Part shown: one piece after another, positions 35,635 through 43,896 of the stretch
Layout of the letters: each line of letters begins with the position of its first letter
Numbering within the stretch: the stretch's first letter is position 1
DNA from: Actinomycetes bacterium
GTDB taxonomy: Bacteria > Actinomycetota > Actinomycetes > Mycobacteriales > Mycobacteriaceae
DNA length: 64,000 bases
Direction: 5' to 3'
NCBI GenBank assembly: GCA_023418505.1
Contig: JAEZZR010000012.1
Location: 62,001 to 126,000 of the forward strand
The notes under the pieces: generated by a model
The model's input: only the letters and a program-made list of their open reading frames with translations
Database searches by the model: none
Told to the model about the DNA's origin: nothing
Program-made: the position numbers and the translations under genes

Positions 35635-37321
35635 CCAGCTAATCCTCTTCTTGATTCCAATGCCGGTGATCATCCCGGCGCTCACGGCGGCACTATCGCT
35701 GTTGCTGCACCGCCACCCGCGCATCCAGCAGGCGTTGAGCTTCATCGCGCTCTTGATCCTGTTGGTGATCTCGTTGGCGCTGGTGTACCTCATTCGCCGC
35801 GAGGGCATCCACACCGTCCAGGTAGGCGGTTGGCAATCCCCGGTGGGCATCAGTTTGGTTGCTGATGGCTTATCGACGTTGATGATTGCCGTAAGCCAAC
35901 TAGTCCTCTTTGCCGTGCTCTGGTTCGGCATTGGCCAAGGTATCCGCGATGGTGACGACGACGATCCGGTAGCCGTATTCATCCCTTCCTACATGTTGTT
36001 GAACATGGGTGTGTCCATGGCCTTCCTGGCGGGCGACCTATTCAACATGTATGTCGGTTTCGAAGTACTCCTGGTGGCCTCGTATGTACTGCTGACCTTG
36101 GGCGCATCGGCCTCGCGTATTCGCGCTGGTGTGTCTTATGTGATGGTCAACATGCTGTCCTCGATGGTGTTCCTACTGGCCATCGGGTTAGTGTACGCGG
36201 CGGTAGGCACCGTGAACTTCGCTGATATTTCGCTGCGTATGGCAGAAGTATCCAGCGGTACGCGTGCTGCCATCTTCGGCACTTTGCTGGTGGCATTCGC
36301 GGTGAAGGCAGCAGTGTTCCCGATGTCTTCGTGGTTGCCGGACTCCTACCCCACCGCACCTTCGATGGTCACAGCGGTGTTCGCAGGCTTGCTGACCAAA
36401 GTGGGCGTCTACGCGATCATCCGGGCGCGCTCGGTGATGTTCCCGCACGGCAACTTAGATACGGTGCTGATGTGGGCGGGATTGGCCACCATGATCATGG
36501 GCATCTTAGGTGCACTGGCACAAAATGACATCAAACGTCTGCTGTCTTTTACCCTGGTGTCGCATATCGGCTACATGATCTTCGGTATCGCACTGGGCAA
36601 CGAGCTCGGACTATCGGGTGCGATCTTCTACATGGTTCACCACATTTTGGTGCAAACGGCACTATTCCTGGTGGCCGGTTTGATCGAAAGGCAAGCGGGA
36701 TCGTCTTCGCTAAGGCGCTTGGGCAGCCTAGCCAAGGACGCGCCACTGTTGGGGTTGCTGTTCTTGATTCCGGCACTGAACCTCGGTGGCATCCCGCCAT
36801 TTTCTGGCTTCTTGGGCAAGATCATGCTGCTGGAAGCCGCTGCAGAGGTTAACACTCCAACCGCGTGGATCCTGGTGGTCGGCGCAATTGTGACTTCGTT
36901 GCTGACGCTCTACACCATGATTCTGGTGTGGGCGAAGGCTTTCTGGCGCGATCGCAGTGATGCTCCAGATGCGCAAGCCTTTGCTCGGCCAACCATGCTG
37001 CGCGAGCAAACCGATATGGTCAACATCGACGATCGCGAAGACGTTGGCCGCATGCCAGTGGGCATGGTGGCACCAACAATGTTCCTGGTAGTGGCCTCGG
37101 TGGCTGTGACAGTATTGGCCGGTCCGCTGTCCACTATCACCAACCGCACGGCTGAAAATGTCGCGGACGTCGAAAGCTACCGCGAAGCAGTGCTGGGTAT
37201 CGATCCGGATCAAATCCATAACCCCGGCCGCGATCTGCATCCATGGGATCCGGACGATCCAATCGAATACCCGAAGCAGACCGATACTGACGAAGGAAGG
37301 GTGGCTGATAATGCGAATTAA
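35627..37321 (+). CDS. mrpD: Mrp antiporter subunit D
   Basis: MrpD is the second NuoN/L-like proton-channel subunit. The 564 residues have about 14 helices, with LFNMYVGFEVLLVASYVLL near residue 128 (the conserved Glu), FAVKAAVFPMSSWLPDSYP near 222 and LVSHIGYMIFG near 305. The ATG at 35627 lies inside the end of mrpC and leads to the family N-terminus NQLILFLI; the longer upstream frame is only overlap with mrpC. The C-terminal 40 residues are hydrophilic and acidic. It overlaps mrpE by eleven bases. Confidence 0.92.
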   Translation: MINQLILFLIPMPVIIPALTAALSLLLHRHPRIQQALSFIALLILLVISLALVYLIRREGIHTVQVGGWQSPVGISLVADGLSTLMIAVSQLVLFAVLWFGIGQGIRDGDDDDPVAVFIPSYMLLNMGVSMAFLAGDLFNMYVGFEVLLVASYVLLTLGASASRIRAGVSYVMVNMLSSMVFLLAIGLVYAAVGTVNFADISLRMAEVSSGTRAAIFGTLLVAFAVKAAVFPMSSWLPDSYPTAPSMVTAVFAGLLTKVGVYAIIRARSVMFPHGNLDTVLMWAGLATMIMGILGALAQNDIKRLLSFTLVSHIGYMIFGIALGNELGLSGAIFYMVHHILVQTALFLVAGLIERQAGSSSLRRLGSLAKDAPLLGLLFLIPALNLGGIPPFSGFLGKIMLLEAAAEVNTPTAWILVVGAIVTSLLTLYTMILVWAKAFWRDRSDAPDAQAFARPTMLREQTDMVNIDDREDVGRMPVGMVAPTMFLVVASVAVTVLAGPLSTITNRTAENVADVESYREAVLGIDPDQIHNPGRDLHPWDPDDPIEYPKQTDTDEGRVADNAN

Positions 37322-37859
37322 CAAATTCCCAGAGCACCGCCCTTCACTGTTGCTGTTTGCCACCTTGATCCTGATGTGGCTGCTGCTGTGGGGTGAAATC
37401 AGCATCGCCAATATTGTCGGCGGTATTGGTATCGCCTTGCTGATCGTGATCGTCGCCCCAATGCCTCGGATCCCCACCCAAGCGTTGAATATCAACTGGT
37501 GGGCGATGATCCACCTGTTTGCCAGCTGGACGATCGACTTTGTGACCGCCTCGCTAACCGTGGCGTGGTTGGCAATCCGTCGTAAAGCACCCCCGCAAAG
37601 TGATTACCTCACCGTGCCTTTGCGTACCAACGACGATCTGACGCTCGCCTCTGCGGTGGCGCTGATTAATCTGCAGCCGGGTGGTCTGGTGGTGGATATT
37701 GATCGCGAGCAGCAAACTCTGCTGATGCATATTTTGGATAGTTCTTCGCAGAAGCAGTTGGATCGTACGCGCGCGCAGTTGATTCGCATGGAGCGGCGCA
37801 TCATTCGCGCTTTTGAAAACCGGGACGTGGAGGAGCAACAACGCGAGGAGCAAGCATGA
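37311..37859 (+). CDS. mrpE: Mrp antiporter subunit E
   Basis: MrpE is a small two- to three-helix subunit needed for complex assembly. The 182 residues begin with helices near 12-30 and 35-55, followed by a helix near 65-90 and a soluble C-terminal domain with LTLASAVALINLQPGGLVVD near 110. It starts at ATG 37311 with a GGAAGG ribosome site, inside the end of mrpD. The last 20 residues are rich in Arg and Glu. The TGA overlaps the ATG of mrpF. Confidence 0.9.
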   Translation: MRINKFPEHRPSLLLFATLILMWLLLWGEISIANIVGGIGIALLIVIVAPMPRIPTQALNINWWAMIHLFASWTIDFVTASLTVAWLAIRRKAPPQSDYLTVPLRTNDDLTLASAVALINLQPGGLVVDIDREQQTLLMHILDSSSQKQLDRTRAQLIRMERRIIRAFENRDVEEQQREEQA

Positions 37860-38143
37860 ATCCACAAATTTTTATGGCTTTTATTGCTCTGGCAGCGGCG
37901 ATTTACTTTATTGCTACGTTGGTGGCGTTGGGGCGTTTGCTGGCCGGGCCTGGTTCGCTCGATCGCCTGATCAGCTTGGATTCGTTGGTGAACATGACGC
38001 ACGGCATGTTGTGCGCATACATGGTGTGGTCGCTGGATACTTCGGCGGTGTATGCGATGTTGGTGATTGCGCTGCTCGGGTTCATTAGTTCGTTGGCGGT
38101 GGCCAGCTACCGCCGACGCGACCACGATAAGGAAATGGTATGA
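37856..38143 (+). CDS. mrpF: Mrp antiporter subunit F
   Basis: The 95-residue protein has three membrane helices, near residues 5-25, 37-55 and 60-80. GPGSLDRLISLDSLVNM matches the conserved loop after the first helix in MrpF/MnhF. Its ATG overlaps the mrpE stop (ATGA), and its own TGA overlaps the mrpG start in the same way. Confidence 0.9.
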   Translation: MNPQIFMAFIALAAAIYFIATLVALGRLLAGPGSLDRLISLDSLVNMTHGMLCAYMVWSLDTSAVYAMLVIALLGFISSLAVASYRRRDHDKEMV

Positions 38144-38580
38144 GCCTGCAATTAGTCATCGACATCATCTCCCTTATCTTCATCCTTAGCGGTGCGCTGT
38201 TTTGTTTGGCGGCGTCGATTGGTCTTGCGCGCTTTACGACGACTTTGCAGCGCATGCACGCGTCTTCTAAGCCGCAAACGTTCGGATTAGTGCTAACCAT
38301 GGTGGGTACCGCACTGTATGTAGTAACCCACGCAGCACCGGGGCCGACTAGCTACGGCGATATTGGCCTGCTGGTGTTGATTACGATCTTTGCGCTGATG
38401 ACAGCGCCCGTGATCGGTAACCGCGTAGGCCACGTGGCTATGAAAGAAGACCGGGAAGAACCGGAGCCCACTATCGGCACCACGGCCGCAGAGTATTCTG
38501 ACGTGGTGGAAGCTCGGGTTGCGGAGGGTTCGGAAGAACCGACCGACGAACCGACTGACAAACCGACCGAGGAAAAGTAG
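38140..38580 (+). CDS. mrpG: Mrp antiporter subunit G
   Basis: The 146-residue subunit closes the operon. Three helices lie near residues 4-28, 45-65 and 70-92, with RFTTTLQRMHASSKPQTFG, the MnhG signature, near residue 30. After helix three come about 45 acidic, Thr/Glu/Pro-rich residues, a tail that is longer than usual. The six genes A to G (A and B fused) together encode one Na+(or K+)/H+ exchanger used in salt and alkali tolerance. The gene converges with the ligase gene, 71 bp apart, without an obvious terminator. Confidence 0.9.
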   Translation: MSLQLVIDIISLIFILSGALFCLAASIGLARFTTTLQRMHASSKPQTFGLVLTMVGTALYVVTHAAPGPTSYGDIGLLVLITIFALMTAPVIGNRVGHVAMKEDREEPEPTIGTTAAEYSDVVEARVAEGSEEPTDEPTDKPTEEK

Positions 38581-38651
38581 GGGTAGCGCACACCCTGCAG
38601 CTGCCGCGCCACCGCCAGGCCGCCGCCGCGCAACAGCCACTAGGCCAACAG

Positions 38652-39848
38652 TTACTTCGCTAGCGGCTTGCCTGCTTGCAACTCGCGTACTGCTAAATCC
38701 ACAGCTGCCACCCATGGCGTGTGGCCGAGTTCTGCCTCGCGCTCGCGGACCTCGGCCTCTGGCGCTAGCGACGGCAATGCCCCCGCAGCTTGCGCAGCTT
38801 TACGCTGCCGCTGATAAGCCGCACCATGATCGATGATCCTGGTTAGATTCATCATCTGTTCCACGCAATTGAGCTGCTCGGCGGTAGGCTCCAACTGCTG
38901 CAATAGAGCTGGGATTTCGTCTTTCACCCAGCGCTCGTCGGTATCGCGATTGACGATCAACAACGCATCCATGCCATAGCGCGCTGCCCGCCACTTGTTT
39001 TCGGCGTTGTGCCACGGCTGCAAGCTAGGCAGTGGCTTTCCTTGATCCAGCAGATTGTTGTAGTACACCACCAGCGCATGAGTAAGCGCCACAATGGACT
39101 CCAACTCCTGCATATTGGTCGGTGAATCAGAGACCCTCACCTCAATCGTGCCGTACTTCGAGGCCGGACGAATATCCAAGTGCATGGACTTCGTATGGTT
39201 AATCACGCCAGAGCGCGACTGATCACGCATGTAATCCAGCCACTGCTGCCACTGATAAATATCGGGTGGCAGACCTGCCGTAGGCAGCTGTTGGTATAGC
39301 AAAGACCGGTTCGAGGCATACCCCATGTCCTCACCATTGAATGCCGGCGAGGACCCGGATACCGCCAGTAGATGCGGCAGGTTCGTTAGTAACGCTTGGA
39401 TGATCGGCCAGACTCGATCCTGATGCGGAATGCCCACGTGAACGTGGACGCCCCAAATAATCATCTGGCGGCCCCACCACTGGGTACGGTTAATGATCTC
39501 GCCGTATGCAGACTTCGGCGATACCTCCAACGAAGTACCACGGGCAAAAGGATGCGAACCAGAGGTCCACACATCCACGCCGAGCTCGTCGGCAGCTTGA
39601 TAAACCAGATCAACCTGGCCTGCCAGATCCGCCATCGCACCGCCCACATCGTGGTGCACGCCGGTGACCAGCTCTACGGTGTTTTCCAGAAACTCGCGCT
39701 GAATCGGGTGCTCCGGCTTGCGATCCGCAATGATGTCCAACGCAGCGCCAGCAACCGGAACCGTATTGCGAGTCTGCTTATCGACGAAAGCTAGTTCCCA
39801 TTCCACGCCCAGCGTAGGTTGTGGCGAAGCCTGAAATACTTCTGGCAT
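38652..39848 (-). CDS. Carboxylate-amine ligase of the glutamate-cysteine ligase 2 family (YbdK-like)
   Basis: The 398-residue enzyme has the fold of gamma-glutamyl ligases. Visible family parts are TLGVEWELAFVD at the start (the metal-binding Glu pair), REFLENTVELVTG near residue 52, GVHVHVGIP near 133 and HLDIRPASKYGTIEVRVSD near 223. Proteins of this family join glutamate to cysteine or another amine with low activity. In M. tuberculosis the homologue Rv0433 stands next to sodC, as here. The ATG at 39848 gives the expected N-terminus. Actinobacteria of this group use mycothiol, so a glutathione role is unlikely; the physiological substrate is open. Confidence 0.85.
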   Translation of the reverse strand: MPEVFQASPQPTLGVEWELAFVDKQTRNTVPVAGAALDIIADRKPEHPIQREFLENTVELVTGVHHDVGGAMADLAGQVDLVYQAADELGVDVWTSGSHPFARGTSLEVSPKSAYGEIINRTQWWGRQMIIWGVHVHVGIPHQDRVWPIIQALLTNLPHLLAVSGSSPAFNGEDMGYASNRSLLYQQLPTAGLPPDIYQWQQWLDYMRDQSRSGVINHTKSMHLDIRPASKYGTIEVRVSDSPTNMQELESIVALTHALVVYYNNLLDQGKPLPSLQPWHNAENKWRAARYGMDALLIVNRDTDERWVKDEIPALLQQLEPTAEQLNCVEQMMNLTRIIDHGAAYQRQRKAAQAAGALPSLAPEAEVREREAELGHTPWVAAVDLAVRELQAGKPLAK

Positions 39849-39907
39849 AGGGGTGATCCCTTCTCAGGATGGTGGTACGTGGAGTACAGGGCAGGCGTGA
39901 TAGGGCT

Positions 39908-40522
39908 TTACGACGAGGTGGCGTCTGTAGTCGAACTAGTGGAGCTAGACGTTTCCGTGGTCGATTCCGTGGTTGGCGGCGACCAGGAGATGCGGCGACC
40001 GCAAGCGACGACTTCGTCTGCGTCGTCGGCAAGCACCACCGTGGAGAAGTAATTTTCGTCTACTTCTGCTGGGGTGGCGTAGGTGTGTGCCGCGCCGTCG
40101 TCTGCCACGTGGATCTCGCCGACTTTGCCGAGGCCTTCGTCGGTGGAATTGCCCACGCCGGGACAGCCCGATGCGCCACGTGCAATCACTTGGTATTTTC
40201 CAGGCTCTAAGGTGGTGTGCCAGTCTTCCTGGGTTTCTACTGCGTACCATCCTTGTTTGCTGTACACAGCTACGTTGCCTAACACGGTGGCGTTGCCGTC
40301 GTCGGTGGTGCCAACGAAGTTAAAGCCACCTTCGCGTTCCGCGTTGTCGGCGGTAATTTCCGGCGCCGCGGAGTTCGTAGTTACGGGCGCCGATGTTTCT
40401 TCTTCTTGCGACGAGCTTGTCGACGCTTCACTGCTGCACCCCACTAACGCCAAAGTCGCGGTAGCAACTGTGGCGGCGGTGATTTTGGGCGCAGTGACCC
40501 GCGAGTGGCGGAGAAAAAACAT
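39908..40522 (-). CDS. SodC-like lipoprotein without the metal-binding histidines
   Basis: A signal peptide with the lipobox LVGC (Cys29) anchors this 204-residue protein outside the cell. A Ser/Glu/Thr-rich linker follows to about residue 60. The rest resembles a Cu/Zn superoxide dismutase: a strand WHTTLEPGKYQVIARG, the loop cysteine in GCPGVG, then GEIHVADDGAAHT and the final VVACGRRI, which equals the C-terminal VACG end of SodC. The two cysteines of the conserved disulfide are kept. The copper-ligand HxH, normally in the HGFHVH strand, is replaced by YQVIA, and the other histidine ligands are missing. Gene order ligase-sodC-LytR_C matches M. tuberculosis, which supports the assignment. 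It is probably not a dismutase any more. Confidence 0.6.
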   Translation of the reverse strand: MFFLRHSRVTAPKITAATVATATLALVGCSSEASTSSSQEEETSAPVTTNSAAPEITADNAEREGGFNFVGTTDDGNATVLGNVAVYSKQGWYAVETQEDWHTTLEPGKYQVIARGASGCPGVGNSTDEGLGKVGEIHVADDGAAHTYATPAEVDENYFSTVVLADDADEVVACGRRISWSPPTTESTTETSSSTSSTTDATSS

Positions 40523-40578
40523 ACTTAATCCTAAACCTATAACTACCGGTTGTGTACAACCTGTCTACAACCGGGAGG

Positions 40579-41742
40579 TTATGCGTCGTTGGTGAGCACG
40601 ATGACCACGCCACCTGGCTGACCATCTAGGCGCTGGTCGCGAGGCGCTGCTTCCCAACCGTTGTCGTGGGCGATCTGCTCGGCCGCTGCTTGGGCTGCAT
40701 GGTCAGCTGGATCGTAAGTAACGGTGGTGCGCTCGTAGCGAGCTTGTTCACCTGGCAGGTTCGCCGAACCCACGCGAGTCCAACCTTCGCCGCGCAGACG
40801 ATCTGCGGTTTCACCTGCGATTGGGCGGCCGGTAGAAGAGTTGTTCAACACCGTGACCTCGATATTGCGATCCACCGCACCAGGTTCTGCAGGAGCTGGT
40901 GCCGGCGCTGGCTGTTCTGCAGGGGCTGCTTCTGGATTCTCTGGTGCGGCCGGATCAGCGGCACCAGGAGCAGCTGGGTCTTGTGCCTCTGGAGCTACTT
41001 CAGGATTTTCCTGTCCCGGCTGCGCTGGATCTGGTGTGCCTTCAGTAGCTGGCGCTTCGGTGGCGGTGGTGGCGGCAGTGGTGTCTTCTTCGTCATCGCT
41101 GCCAGCGGTAACTGCGTAAATGCCGAAGCCGATCAACCCGATACCGATCAGAATTAATAGTGCTGCCAAGCCACGCAGTGGCAGGCCGGCACCCTTCGGG
41201 GTTTCCTCGTCTTCTTCAGCTACCTGAGGCTCTGCTGCGCCAGCGGCTGCTGGATATGCACCGTGGTAATCGTCCTGATCTGGGTAATTGCCTTGCTCGG
41301 CGTAATTGCCCTGCATGTACTCGGTTTGAGTGTAATCATCACCCTGGGTGTAATCGCCACCCTGAGCAGCCGGTACCTGCGACTGATGCATCGCACCGGC
41401 AGCACCAGCTGCTGCAGCGCCACCCGCTAAGCCAGCGCCAGTTTCAGCAACTGGGAAGCTGGAGGTGCTATCCGAGTCATAAGCCGCACCGTCGTACGCT
41501 CGACGCTGGTAGCCGGCGTCGACGTAACGTGGCTCGTCGTAACGTGCGTCATCGTAACGCCGAGCTTCATAATTAGCGTCGTCGTAAGCGCGATCGTAAT
41601 TTTGATCGTCGTACGCTACGCCGTCGTAAGCCTCGTAGTAATCGTCGTAATCATCATCGATACGATGACGCCCGCCTCGCTCTGGACGGGAATCGCGGTA
41701 GTTGTCTCTCGGAGGTTTATTCTGATCAGTCACAGAAGCCAT
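40579..41742 (-). CDS. LytR_C-domain membrane protein with Tyr/Asp-rich N-terminus
   Basis: The protein (about 387 residues from ATG 41742, or five more from GTG 41757) has an unusual N-terminal 100 residues rich in Asp and Tyr in the pattern YDDxxY, followed by Ala/Gln-rich sequence. One membrane helix (LAALLILIGIGLIGFGIYAV) lies near residue 195. Outside comes a Pro/Ala/Glu-rich linker and then a LytR_C domain (about 290-387), starting with NIEVTVLNNSSTGR. The order ligase, SodC-like, LytR_C, DUF3263 and divergent def corresponds to Rv0433-Rv0429c of M. tuberculosis, where the LytR_C gene is Rv0431. A role at the cell wall is likely but undefined. Confidence 0.8.
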   Translation of the reverse strand: MASVTDQNKPPRDNYRDSRPERGGRHRIDDDYDDYYEAYDGVAYDDQNYDRAYDDANYEARRYDDARYDEPRYVDAGYQRRAYDGAAYDSDSTSSFPVAETGAGLAGGAAAAGAAGAMHQSQVPAAQGGDYTQGDDYTQTEYMQGNYAEQGNYPDQDDYHGAYPAAAGAAEPQVAEEDEETPKGAGLPLRGLAALLILIGIGLIGFGIYAVTAGSDDEEDTTAATTATEAPATEGTPDPAQPGQENPEVAPEAQDPAAPGAADPAAPENPEAAPAEQPAPAPAPAEPGAVDRNIEVTVLNNSSTGRPIAGETADRLRGEGWTRVGSANLPGEQARYERTTVTYDPADHAAQAAAEQIAHDNGWEAAPRDQRLDGQPGGVVIVLTNDA

Positions 41743-41847
41743 CTTAACGGCTGTCACTCCAGTAACAACCCAAAAGCATCGGCGAGAGCTTCAAGATTCC
41801 GGGCGCGACCTTATATATAGGCGATGAATCCGACGGTAAATCCGCTC

Positions 41848-42099
41848 CTACCTCCGCCGGATGCGACGCAGATAAGCCACGGTCACTGGATCAATCTCGT
41901 CGATGCCGGGCTGATCTAATAATGCGTTGAGTTTCTGGTGGTAGCGCACGGGATTCATCTGGAAGTAGCGAGCAATCGCACGGTTGCGCATACCAGCATT
42001 GCGCCGATTACGACGCGCCGATTTCGCCCAATTGCGCTCGAAAAGCAGCATCTTCTCGGCGAGATCATCTGTTTGATCGGGCTGATTTAGTGTGTCCAC
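41848..42099 (-). CDS. DUF3263 protein (Rv0430-like)
   Basis: The small basic protein has a helix-turn-helix-like layout: MLLFERNWAKSARRN, then RNRAIARYFQMNPVRYHQKLNALLDQP, and ends with DPVTVAYLRRIRRR. This is the DUF3263 family, conserved next to def in actinobacteria and of unknown function. The GTG at 42099 follows a strong GAAGGAG ribosome site by five bases and gives 83 residues; a longer frame from GTG 42129 is possible. It is divergent from def. Confidence 0.78.
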   Translation of the reverse strand: MDTLNQPDQTDDLAEKMLLFERNWAKSARRNRRNAGMRNRAIARYFQMNPVRYHQKLNALLDQPGIDEIDPVTVAYLRRIRRR

Positions 42100-42154
42100 A
42101 TCAGCTCCTTCACACAGATTAGAGGCCACGCTATTGTCCGGATGGCTACCATAC

Positions 42155-42160
42155 TACGAT
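42155..42160 (+). promoter_or_regulatory. -10 box of a probable leaderless def transcript
   Basis: TACGAT lies seven bases before the ATG at 42168, with no ribosome site between. The divergent DUF3263 start is only about 60 bp away, so both promoters are compact. Confidence 0.45.
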
Positions 42161-42167
42161 CTATCGC

Positions 42168-42752
42168 ATGACTGTCATGCCTATCGTGATCTCTGGCGAT
42201 CCGGTACTACACCACCCCACGAAGCCCGTCGATCCTGCTGAAATTCCCGAGTTGCAGCAGCTAATCGCGGATATGTTCGAAACGATGGATGTTGCTCACG
42301 GCGTTGGATTGGCTGCCAACCAGGTAGGCGTGGCCAAGCGGTTGTTCGTCTACAACTGCCCCGACGACGAAGGCCACTGGCACCGTGGCTGCATCATCAA
42401 CCCAACATTGACTACTTCTGAGATTCCTAAGACGATGCCTGCCGACGACGGCTCCGCCGAAGAAGGCTGCCTCTCCGTGCCGGGTTATAGCTTTCCAACT
42501 GGCCGCGCCGAAGAAGCTACCGTCGTTGGCCTAGACGAAACGGGCGCCGAAATCGAAGTATCCGGCACTGGATTTTTCGCGCGTTGCCTGCAGCATGAGG
42601 TAGGACATCTAGATGGCTACCTCTATACCGATACGTTGATTGGCCGCTGGAAGCGCGCAGCAAAGAAAGCAATCAAACAAGAAGGATGGACTGAACCAGG
42701 AAACACCTGGATGCCAGGCGTTGACGAAGATCCCTTCGGCCATGACGACTAA
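42168..42752 (+). CDS. def: Peptide deformylase
   Basis: Def removes the formyl group from the N-terminus of new proteins. All three motifs are present: GVGLAANQVGV near residue 45, EEGCLSVPG near 105 and QHEVGHLDG near 145, with the metal ligands Cys, His and His and the catalytic Glu. The 194 residues fit the actinobacterial type with a C-terminal extension (KKAIKQEGWTEPGNTW). ATG 42168 is the start; MPIV four codons later is an alternative. The end overlaps the GNAT gene by 11 bases. Confidence 0.95.
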   Translation: MTVMPIVISGDPVLHHPTKPVDPAEIPELQQLIADMFETMDVAHGVGLAANQVGVAKRLFVYNCPDDEGHWHRGCIINPTLTTSEIPKTMPADDGSAEEGCLSVPGYSFPTGRAEEATVVGLDETGAEIEVSGTGFFARCLQHEVGHLDGYLYTDTLIGRWKRAAKKAIKQEGWTEPGNTWMPGVDEDPFGHDD

Positions 42753-43890
42753 TCCAGAGCAGAACCCTGACCAACAGCCAGATCTCGCGCACCTGCCTAT
42801 TTCCCGTTGGGGTGTAGGTGAAGTGGCGGTTGGCCGGCGCGTGATTGTGCGGCGTTTTCTCTCTGCGGAAGAGCAAGAAGAATCTGCCCGGCTGACCGGT
42901 AGTCCAAAGAAAACCACAGACACCATCGGCCGGGTGGTCAGCCTGGATCCTTTTACAGTGCGGCCACAAAATTCTCCGGATACCACCGTGACGTTCGACC
43001 CGGCGCGCCTGCAGATCGTCAAAGCTCTGCCTGATCAAACCGTGCGCAATGGCGATATTCGTGCCGTGGAGATTGCTGCCTGTCGCGCCTTTCCTGGCAA
43101 AGAGTTCCGCGAATGCGATGGCTGGCTATTGCGTGCTGGCGACGGCATTACGGAGCGCTCGAACTCCGCAATTCCGATTTCCCCATCGGCTGCCACCAGC
43201 CCGGTACCACTGCAACAGATCATTGATTTCTACCAAAGCCACCAACTGCCAGTACAGATTTGTGTGCCAGATCGGATCTGCAAGCCGGCACTGGCGCTCA
43301 TTGGATCGGATCGTCGCACGGAAACCGAAGCGCATGCCGATTCCTTCAATCCCACCTGGCGGCACGGAAAAGAAATCATCATCATGACGCGTCCGCTCGA
43401 TCTGACAGACAGCGCCGTGGCAATTACCCCGACCACCCCAACCACCGTGGGCTTGCGCTTCGATATCTCCGAACAACCCGATGACAACTGGTTGGCTCTC
43501 TATCACTTCCGTGGCGAAAAGCTGCCGCCAGAGGCACTCAACTACCTGCGCACGCGCATCGAAGGGCAGATGGGCTTCGGGCGCCTTCTCAACGCAGCGG
43601 GCGAAACCGTGGCGATCACACGTGGCACGATCACCGAATCCGACGATGGGCGGACCTGGCTAGGTTTTTCGGCTGTGGAAGTGGCCGCGCAATATCGTCG
43701 TCAAGGCTTGGGAACGTTGCTTGCCTCGCACATGTTGGACTGGGGTGCTGCCCATGGTGCGCAGGCAGCATATCTGCACGTCATTGAGCATAACGCTGCC
43801 GGAATTGCCCTGTATCGGCGGTTGAATTTCCAGGAGCACCACCGGCATCGGTATGCGGTGTTAGCGAATCCAGTTAGCGAATTAGAATAG
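42742..43890 (+). CDS. GNAT acetyltransferase, Rv0428c-like
   Basis: The 382-residue protein starts at ATG 42742 inside the end of def. The N-terminal third contains a beta-rich region (VGEVAVGRRVIVRRF) unique to this actinobacterial family. A long middle part follows, and the GNAT domain fills the last 130 residues: WLGFSAVEVAAQYRRQGLGT near residue 302 is the acetyl-CoA pyrophosphate loop (Q/RxxGxG/A), followed by AAYLHVIEHNAAGIALYRRL. The middle has EFRECDGWLLRAGDGITERSN, typical of the Rv0428c family. Between def and exonuclease III the gene keeps the mycobacterial order. Substrate unknown. Confidence 0.85.
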   Translation: MTTNPEQNPDQQPDLAHLPISRWGVGEVAVGRRVIVRRFLSAEEQEESARLTGSPKKTTDTIGRVVSLDPFTVRPQNSPDTTVTFDPARLQIVKALPDQTVRNGDIRAVEIAACRAFPGKEFRECDGWLLRAGDGITERSNSAIPISPSAATSPVPLQQIIDFYQSHQLPVQICVPDRICKPALALIGSDRRTETEAHADSFNPTWRHGKEIIIMTRPLDLTDSAVAITPTTPTTVGLRFDISEQPDDNWLALYHFRGEKLPPEALNYLRTRIEGQMGFGRLLNAAGETVAITRGTITESDDGRTWLGFSAVEVAAQYRRQGLGTLLASHMLDWGAAHGAQAAYLHVIEHNAAGIALYRRLNFQEHHRHRYAVLANPVSELE

Positions 43891-43896
43891 AGCACT

